Origin: Ventricola sp017626895
Lineage (GTDB): Bacteria; Bacillota; Clostridia; Christensenellales; Aristaeellaceae
Assembly: GCA_017626895.1 (NCBI GenBank)
Contig: JAGAHV010000191.1
Location: 1-9,673, forward strand
Direction of reading: 5' to 3'
DNA: 9,673 nt
Each line of letters begins with the position of its first letter. Within the stretch, counting starts at the first letter, position 1. The notes under the pieces were generated by a model. The model saw only the letters and a list, made by a program, of their open reading frames with translations. It ran no database searches and was not told where the DNA came from. Shown piece by piece: positions 5,318 through 9,673 of this stretch. A program made the translations under genes and the position numbers.

Positions 5318-5500
5318 AAACGGTTTCGGCTACGACCCGATTTTCATCCCGGAGGATGGGGAAAGGACCATGGCAAGCATGCCTCTTTCCTTTAAGGAAA
5401 CGCATTCTCACAGGGCGAAAGCGGTAAAGAAACTGTTTGCCTGTCTGCAGTCCAGGTAAGGAATGATTTGCAGAACGGAAAGCAAACAGAAAATGTCTCT
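5318..5500 (+). repeat. Direct repeat, copy 2: duplicated rdgB 3' end plus 41 bp of flank
   Basis: Second copy of 4845-5029, about 92 percent identical by eye. It begins directly after the orphan terminator and ends at the same TGTCTCT as copy 1. It contains one fewer codon within rdgB and one extra base after the stop. Confidence 0.9.
5319..5459 (+). pseudogene. rdgB: Truncated rdgB copy: C-terminal 46 codons only
   Basis: The reading frame begins at the NGFGYDPIF motif and runs to a stop at 5457-5459 that matches the rdgB stop. The N-terminal three quarters, including the nucleotide-binding start, are missing, so it cannot be active. It reads E-D-G-E-R-T-M-A-S-M where the intact gene reads E-D-G-N-G-K-T-T-A-S-M; the T-M-A form is closer to the usual family sequence. 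Several differences are silent, and the S-H-R-A-K-A motif is kept. This suggests divergence as coding sequence before truncation, as expected if one copy came from another strain or an old paralogue. Confidence 0.88.
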
Positions 5501-5595
5501 TTGCAGGACTTACAGATGTCATTTGTCGAAGCGGCATTGCACGAGGGCTGGATTAGATCACTTCACTGCGCGACAGGGCCACTGTGAGCAGATGG

Positions 5596-5641
5596 ATATT
5601 TTTCGGTGAAAGCGGTTTTTATACTATTCGCCGAAAAATAT
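5596..5641. promoter_or_regulatory. Upstream palindromic operator candidate of the ATPase gene
   Basis: Arms at 5596-5610 (ATATTTTTCGGTGAA) and 5627-5641 (TTCGCCGAAAAATAT) are inverted copies with one G-T mismatch and a 16-bp spacer. The core TTTTCGGTGAA and the 16-bp spacing are the same as in the palindrome at 5673-5730; centres are 83 bp apart, close to eight helical turns. TATACT in the spacer (5620-5625) could be a weak -10. Confidence 0.6.
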
Positions 5642-5654
5642 GCAGATGATACCG

Positions 5655-5683
5655 TTGATACGATTGAAGATAATGATTATAAT
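5655..5683 (+). promoter_or_regulatory. Near-consensus promoter of the ATPase gene
   Basis: TTGATA (5655-5660), a 17-bp spacer and TATAAT (5678-5683) make an almost consensus sigma-A promoter. Transcription should start near 5690, about 50 bases before the ATG. The -10 lies inside the left arm of the palindrome at 5673-5730, so a protein bound there should block it. Confidence 0.8.
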
Positions 5684-5730
5684 TTTCGGTGAACGCATAA
5701 AAAAAGCATTTCACCGAAAATTATAATCAT
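5673..5730. promoter_or_regulatory. Perfect 21-bp-arm palindrome over the ATPase promoter
   Basis: The left arm (5673-5693) and right arm (5710-5730) are exact inverted copies with a 16-bp AT-rich spacer; the inner core is TTTTCGGTGAA and the outer part carries TATAAT. The right arm ends directly before the ribosome site AGGAG (5731-5735). If transcription starts near 5690, most of the left arm is not in the RNA, so the symmetry is best explained as a DNA-binding site, perhaps for autoregulation. Read-through RNA from rdgB would fold it into a long hairpin beside the ribosome site. Confidence 0.75.
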
Positions 5731-5740
5731 AGGAGTTAAC

Positions 5741-7201
5741 ATGATAACAGGACGGGAAAAGGAACAGAAAAAACTCAGAGAGTTGTATGAAAGTGGACGT
5801 GCTGAATTTGTTGCGGTTTATGGGAGAAGAAGAGTAGGAAAGACATATCTGATCGATGAAGTGTTTCAAAATAAAATCACATTCAGACATGCAGGACTGT
5901 CGCCAATCGGCTCTGAAAGTGGAAATGCTTCGAAGAACAGTCATATGAAAGAACAGCTTGGACATTTTCATCGTTCACTCATGCTTCAGGGAATGGAAGC
6001 GGGCGATCCTCCGGAATCGTGGCTGGATGCTTTTTATCTGCTGGAACGTTTTTTGATGGAACGAGACGATACAAAGGGGCGACTGCTGGTATTTATTGAT
6101 GAAATTCAATGGATGGATACGCCGAAATCAGGTTTTATGATGGGCCTTGAGGCATTCTGGAACAGCTGGGCATGTTATCGGCATAATGTAATGCTTGTTG
6201 TTTGCGGGAGCTCTCCTTCATGGATAATGGATAAACTGGTCGACAACCACGGAGGACTTTATGGAAGACTTACATGCGAGATTGAACTTCAGCCATTCAA
6301 TCTGTATGAATGCGAACAGTTTTTTCTGGCAAAAGGGGTGTCGTTGTCTCGTTATGACATCACACAAACGTATATGATGTTAGGTGGAATTCCTTATTAT
6401 CTGAATTATTTTGAAAAATCTTTGAGCGTTTCACAAAATATCCAGGCGCTCTTCTTTGACAAGGGTGCACCTTTGAGAAATGAGTTCGACCGATTGTTTT
6501 CATCACTTTTTACAAATCCGGAGGTGATGAAGTCGATCGTAGTTGCAATGAATTCAAAAAAAAGAGGACTCACAAGAATCGAGTTGCTTGAGAAAACTGG
6601 AATTACGGACAGCGGGGCATTCAGTAAGCAACTGAAGGCACTGGAATCCGGGTCGTTTATCATTAAGTATGATTCTTATGGGAATGGTAAGAGAAGCAGT
6701 TTCTATAAAGTATCCGACCCATTCTGCATTTTCTATCTGCAATTCGTAAGTGACACTTCTTCCAGAACCAGAAAAGAATGGTCAGGTGCGGCAGGTTCTC
6801 AGGCGGTCACGGGTTGGAATGCGCTGGCTTTTGAAAACGTGTGTTTTAATCACATTCGTCAGATAAAAGCAGCTCTTGGGATTAGTGGTGTCAGTACCAA
6901 TGAGTCTTTGTGGTCAAAAAAAGGCACGGATGAGGAAGAGGAAACACAGATTGATCTGATCATTGAAAGAAAAGATAATGTGGTAAACATGTGCGAGACG
7001 AAGTTCTATGGTGATGAGTTCGTTGCAGATAAGGAATGCCATTTTGCACTTGTAAGAAGAGAACGGCTGCTGCGGGAGATTATCCCGAAAAAAGCTTCAA
7101 TCCATAATACGCTTATAACCACATTTGGATTAAAACATGCGGAGTATTTTAGTGATTTCACGAATATAATAACATTGGATGATTTGTTTCGATCAGTATA
7201 G
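5741..7201 (+). CDS. AAA/STAND-type ATPase with C-terminal PD-(D/E)XK nuclease-like domain (archaeal ATPase/DUF234-type)
   Basis: The 486-aa product fits the bacterial branch of archaeal-type ATPases (PF01637 plus a DUF234-like end, from memory). Walker A GRRRVGKT is at 28-35, Walker B LLVFIDEIQWM at 115-125, a sensor-like VVCGSS at 153-158, the family's GGIPYYL at 215-221, and a winged-helix-like stretch at about 275-325. The C-terminal domain keeps a PD-(D/E)XK set: E365, D405 (in QIDLII) and E419-x-K421. Family members are often multicopy and horizontally spread; their role (defence, toxin-like or regulatory) is unsettled. It should be cytosolic. The start has AGGAG five bases upstream. 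It is more AT-rich than the flanking operons, monocistronic, and follows an elaborate palindromic promoter, all consistent with an acquired, self-regulated gene. No truncation or frameshift is seen. Confidence 0.85.
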   Translation: MITGREKEQKKLRELYESGRAEFVAVYGRRRVGKTYLIDEVFQNKITFRHAGLSPIGSESGNASKNSHMKEQLGHFHRSLMLQGMEAGDPPESWLDAFYLLERFLMERDDTKGRLLVFIDEIQWMDTPKSGFMMGLEAFWNSWACYRHNVMLVVCGSSPSWIMDKLVDNHGGLYGRLTCEIELQPFNLYECEQFFLAKGVSLSRYDITQTYMMLGGIPYYLNYFEKSLSVSQNIQALFFDKGAPLRNEFDRLFSSLFTNPEVMKSIVVAMNSKKRGLTRIELLEKTGITDSGAFSKQLKALESGSFIIKYDSYGNGKRSSFYKVSDPFCIFYLQFVSDTSSRTRKEWSGAAGSQAVTGWNALAFENVCFNHIRQIKAALGISGVSTNESLWSKKGTDEEEETQIDLIIERKDNVVNMCETKFYGDEFVADKECHFALVRRERLLREIIPKKASIHNTLITTFGLKHAEYFSDFTNIITLDDLFRSV

Positions 7202-7243
7202 ACATTAAGCCGCGTCCGGGATGAATACGCTTTATTGCAGATA

Positions 7244-7288
7244 AACCAAAGTCAGCCTTCCACGTCCAGTGGAAGGCTGACTTTGGTT
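7244..7288. terminator. Perfect 20-bp hairpin between convergent genes
   Basis: Arms 7244-7263 and 7269-7288 are exact inverted copies (core CCAAAGTCAGCCTTCCAC) around the loop GTCCA. It lies 43 bp past the ATPase stop and 88 bp past the stop of the convergent HAD gene, where a bidirectional terminator is expected. The plus strand continues TTGGAG, without a T tract; the minus strand continues GGTTTATC, a weak one. The length and perfection of the stem could also mark a repeat element. Confidence 0.6.
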
Positions 7289-7375
7289 GGAGCGGGAGAA
7301 TTTGTCCGGGCGGTCGCGCAGAGTTTGAAACCGTTTTCAGCGATTATGAAAGCTGGAAAAGTGAATACACGGGAA

Positions 7376-7870
7376 TTAAAGACCTTCAATCTTGCGGATC
7401 TCTGCAACACGTTTCAGAATCTTATCTGCCCATTCATCATCCTGTGCATTGAGCTGGTAGGCACGGAATCCGTATTGACCGGCGGAGGAACAGATGACGT
7501 CCTCATCATCTATGTGCAGGGAGATCCGGTATCGGTTCGGCATCTTCTGAGGCAAAATGGTGTTGCTGTGGGCCTGGACCTCCTTTTGATGCCGGTAGCC
7601 GTTAATAATGCCGTCGAACTTGACACCGTAGAGGCGGAACAGCGTTTTGATATAACCTTCCGAGCGGAACGAGGAGGTATAGACCCATACCTCACATCCC
7701 TGCGTCTGAAGATCCCAGATTAGCTGAGGGGTTCCCAGACGCAGACGTTCCTGAAACAGATTCCGCAGAGGAAAGGGCAGCGGTGGCTCGGTCTTGTGTG
7801 TCTCGGGAGAGACGAACAGAACCTCATCCAGGTCAAAAGAAACTCGCATGATTCGCTGAATATGCTTCAT
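7376..7870 (-). CDS. Stand-alone HAD-superfamily protein
   Basis: A 164-aa protein with the core of a HAD phosphatase: motif I in SFDLDEVLF (D13 and D15), motif II at VWVYTSS (T65), a basic stretch at about 92-97 that may serve motif III, and motif IV in HIDDED (D121, D122, D124). All four catalytic regions appear intact, so hydrolysis or transfer of a phosphate is plausible; the substrate is unknown. It is homologous along most of its length to the C-terminal half of its neighbour (shared E-P-P-L-x-F-P, W-V-Y-T, G-V-x3-G-I-x2-G). Its ATG overlaps the neighbour's stop by four bases (7867-7870), so the two are translationally coupled and probably act together. An internal Met at residue 8 has no ribosome site. 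Confidence 0.78.
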   Translation of the reverse strand: MKHIQRIMRVSFDLDEVLFVSPETHKTEPPLPFPLRNLFQERLRLGTPQLIWDLQTQGCEVWVYTSSFRSEGYIKTLFRLYGVKFDGIINGYRHQKEVQAHSNTILPQKMPNRYRISLHIDDEDVICSSAGQYGFRAYQLNAQDDEWADKILKRVAEIRKIEGL

Positions 7871-8763
7871 TTGTTCATCATCTCCCGGATGGTGTTCATT
7901 GCCTCGAGAGACCAGTTGTCTCCCGTGGCGGTCAAAGGACGTTCAACACATTCATGCGTTTCGGTATGGATCAGAAGAACCAGCTGTCTGTCGATCAGAA
8001 TCGTCGATTTGTATTTTTGTTCAGCTAGCTGTTTCAGTGATTTTCCGCCGTCTGAACCGCCCAGTTCCTTTCGGCCGGAACCGGTTACGATGCCGCTGAG
8101 ATGGACGCCCCGGGCTTTGAAGAAGGAGCGGATATAGTCCATGGAATAGTAATTGGTGGTATAGACCCAGATATCGGCTTCCATCTCGTTCAGGAAATGG
8201 AACAGAGCGGGGATGCCTTTCCGGATGTTTTCCTTAAAGAAAATGTTCATCGGGAAATGAAGAGGAGGTTCTTTACCGGGATCATTCGCATCACAGAAGA
8301 TGACCTCGTCCAGATCCATTGTTACCCGGATATCGGATTTTCCCTGCTCCAGCATCTTTTTGATATCTTCGCTGCTGGTCACATTGACGACCTTGACGGG
8401 TACTTTTTCCATAGTGCATCTTATGGCTGCAGCCCACCGATGGTGACCGTTCAGAATCATGTATCCATCCGGCATCGTTTTCTGGACTATTAGCGGTTCA
8501 TAGAGGATCTCCCCTAAGGTTGTTCCATCATAAACCGTTTTATTTGCCTTTCTGTATTTTTCTGCATATTGGGAAATGATGCTGTAGTTTGGTCCGATTG
8601 TAGGTTCACAGAATTCATCCTCGGGATTTGGATGCAGCTTCCGGGGTGATGCATGACGGACCAATAACCGGGTGGGGAGACCGGCGTGTACCGGATAATA
8701 CTGCCCTTTTACCCGGGCGATTTCCTCTTTCAGGAAAGTTTCAAATGGAGGCTGATGGTTCAT
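7867..8763 (-). CDS. ParB/sulfiredoxin-like domain fused to a HAD-like domain
   Basis: The 298-aa protein has two parts. Residues about 50-130 resemble the ParB/Srx fold: P-L-I-V-Q, then GYMILNGHHRW with the G-H-H-R signature (106-109) and V-P-V-K-V-V-N. ParB-like domains bind or cleave nucleotides or nucleic acid. Residues about 144-298 form a HAD-like domain: VTMDLDEVIF (D150, D152), IWVYTTN (T202), then motif IV as LIDRQL (D258, R259). The usual second Asp of motif IV is Arg here, unlike in the adjacent HAD protein, so this domain may be inactive or altered. The start has AAAGGA nine bases upstream. It is the first gene of a two-gene minus-strand operon. I know no characterised protein with this arrangement; the fold assignments come from motifs only. 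Confidence 0.75.
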   Translation of the reverse strand: MNHQPPFETFLKEEIARVKGQYYPVHAGLPTRLLVRHASPRKLHPNPEDEFCEPTIGPNYSIISQYAEKYRKANKTVYDGTTLGEILYEPLIVQKTMPDGYMILNGHHRWAAAIRCTMEKVPVKVVNVTSSEDIKKMLEQGKSDIRVTMDLDEVIFCDANDPGKEPPLHFPMNIFFKENIRKGIPALFHFLNEMEADIWVYTTNYYSMDYIRSFFKARGVHLSGIVTGSGRKELGGSDGGKSLKQLAEQKYKSTILIDRQLVLLIHTETHECVERPLTATGDNWSLEAMNTIREMMNK

Positions 8764-8871
8764 ACAACAAATTCCTTTCTTGGGGGCATCGGTTATTGAT
8801 GGTATTGAGCTTTACGCTGCACGCATATTCCTGCGTGAAAAATCTATTTGTTTGAGAGGGGGGCCAGATGA
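8764..8871 (-). other. Upstream region of the ParB-HAD/HAD operon
   Basis: This stretch must carry the minus-strand promoter of the two-gene operon, but I see no pair of convincing hexamers. It holds a small dyad, CACGCA (8820-8825) and TGCGTG (8832-8837), which could be an operator. Nothing else is visible. Confidence 0.3.
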
Positions 8872-9437
8872 GTGTCATCTGAGGAATCTTCAATTGGATA
8901 TACGAATGAATGCGCCGGACTGCTTGCTGTTAAACGAGCTCATTGTCTGACGGACTGTCCAGCTCTTTGCGGGATGAAGCCATATACAGAAATGCGGACA
9001 AGCAGGGCAGTATATGAATGGTTCAATGATTTTTGGTTTCAGCCGTCCTGGATAAATCAGGTGATTCTCTGGATTTTCCTTCAGATGGATAATAACCGCA
9101 TTTCGGTCCTCGTGGCAAGGCTTTTTATGATTTCCCTATACATTTTACGATCATGGAGGATGCTTTTCAACAGATGATTCAAACTGTTTACTGCCTAATG
9201 TCTGCTGAAAAGGCCGTCGGAAGAACGATGACAGAACGACCTGCTCGAAAGGTGTCGAAGCTAAAGGAAACATTTGAGCCAGAGCGAGGCTGCAGATATT
9301 CCGAAGAAGAAAAGCTGGTGGAGAGAGTGGATCTTTCCGCAGAGAAACGACTGGGCCAGTTGACAGATGCTCTTTACGACAGAATGGGGCAAGAACAGGA
9401 CATATTCCTGCTTCTTTTGCTACACAGGCGCAGATAA
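8872..9437 (+). pseudogene. Frameshifted coding remnant, possibly DnaD/DnaB-replication-like
   Basis: Two overlapping plus-strand frames seem to be parts of one broken gene. The first opens at GTG 8872 (GAGAGGGGGG is upstream); its most protein-like stretch, SRAVYEWFNDFW followed by FQPSWINQVILWIFLQ, lies at about 9003-9090. The second frame is protein-like from about 9108 (GKAFYDFPIHF) through 9153 to the stop at 9435-9437, with a charged tail (SEEEKLVERVDLSAEKR). Joining them needs a frame change near 9100-9120. The W-I-N-Q-V-I stretch loosely recalls DnaD/DnaB-type replication proteins, but I would not name it. Cys-rich residues just after the GTG look unlike the rest and may not be coding. 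Confidence 0.3.
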
Positions 9438-9673
9438 TTCGAATGCGAATACAATGAACATTTTTTTGAGGGGGACAACAACCAGATGTCCATGATGCAT
9501 GGCGAAGAAAAGTGACGAATCAAGGCAATGAACCTAAGTTCCCGGGGGTATCGGTATCTACATTTGTATCTACGTGAATAAAGGTCCAATATTTCCTGAC
9601 ATTATTGCATGTCAAATGATGCCACAAACCCTTATTATATAGCCTTCTTTCGCCGGTTCGTTCGTTGAAAATA
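9438..9673. other. Right-edge region without assigned features
   Basis: About 235 bp with no credible ORF, RNA gene or strong promoter. A short dyad, ATTCG-AATG-CGAAT (9437-9450), follows the stop of the remnant. TATTAT and TATATA near 9633-9642 have no matching -35 at a normal distance. Nothing else is seen. Confidence 0.4.

Larger units (their letters stand above)
4990..5740. other. Gene-poor repeat region between rdgB and the ATPase gene
   Basis: About 750 bp without an intact gene. From left to right it holds the end of repeat copy 1, a 27-codon ORF (5022-5105) that is probably chance, an AT-rich inverted repeat (5113-5203), a shorter palindrome (5229-5262), an orphan terminator (5279-5309), repeat copy 2 carrying a truncated rdgB end (5318-5500), about 95 bp of unassigned sequence, and the two-palindrome control region of the ATPase gene (5596-5730). 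It looks like the product of more than one insertion or recombination event. Confidence 0.7.

Noticed and set aside
4845..5500. Whole insertion sequence flanked by the rdgB repeats.
   Set aside because: The 288-bp interval encodes no transposase or integrase, lacks clear terminal inverted repeats at the repeat borders, and the flanking copies are too diverged for a fresh target duplication.
5220..5537. Minus-strand ORF of 105 codons, and its relative at 4660-5103, which look homologous to each other.
   Set aside because: Both are the antisense of the duplicated rdgB 3' end, so their similarity only reflects the DNA repeat.
5100..5740. Possible CRISPR array or tRNA in the repeat-rich stretch.
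   Set aside because: The repeats are inverted or occur only twice with irregular spacing, and no cloverleaf or CCA-type end is seen.
7290..7375. Plus-strand frame reading AEFETVFSDYESWKSEYTGIKD, which looks protein-like.
   Set aside because: Too short, no start, no recognised homologue and no continuation on either side; could be a gene scrap or chance.
7235..7723. Plus-strand ORF of 162 codons over the hairpin and the stand-alone HAD gene.
   Set aside because: It starts inside the region of the 20-bp hairpin without a ribosome site and lies antisense to a gene with clear HAD motifs.

Overview
The window looks like chromosomal DNA of a Bacillota bacterium, probably a gut or rumen Clostridia or Erysipelotrichia member. 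Reasons: strong AGGAGG-type ribosome sites spaced 5-9 bases from starts, tight operons with ATGA overlaps, mid-range GC, and protein families common in that group (an ATC-hydrolase-like protein, an archaeal-type ATPase fused to a PD-(D/E)XK domain). The species cannot be fixed from the sequence.

Left part (1-4067). A six-gene plus-strand operon follows a promoter (68-95) and two near-identical palindromic operator candidates (99-114, 212-227). It encodes an L-2-amino-thiazoline-4-carboxylate-hydrolase-like protein, a SAM-dependent methyltransferase and four unnamed membrane proteins. Those four fall into two homologous pairs: a 4-helix protein followed by a 6-helix protein, then a diverged second copy of the same pair. 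I read this as an ancient tandem duplication of a two-gene membrane module.

Middle (4068-5740). A structured spacer with GC-rich hairpins and a short ribosome-site-equipped ORF leads to rdgB/HAM1 (XTP/dITP pyrophosphatase). Downstream of rdgB is about 750 bp without a normal gene. It holds a diverged second copy of the last ~140 bp of rdgB plus ~41 bp of flank, an orphan terminator, several long inverted repeats and a repeated promoter-like 21-mer. This looks like the scar of an insertion or recombination at the 3' end of rdgB.

Right part (5741-9673). A more AT-rich monocistronic gene encodes an AAA/STAND-type ATPase with a C-terminal PD-(D/E)XK nuclease-like domain. Its near-consensus promoter is embedded in a perfect 21-bp-arm palindrome, with a second palindrome of identical architecture 83 bp upstream. 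A perfect 20-bp hairpin separates it from a convergent minus-strand pair: a ParB-like/HAD fusion and, overlapping by 4 bp, a stand-alone HAD protein homologous to the fusion's C-terminal half. The two HAD domains differ at motif IV. The right edge (8872-9437) holds what looks like a frameshifted coding remnant, and the last ~235 bp show nothing I can assign.

Most notable points: the duplicated membrane-protein pairs, the double-palindrome control region of the ATPase gene, the rdgB 3'-end duplication, and the paired HAD proteins with divergent active sites.
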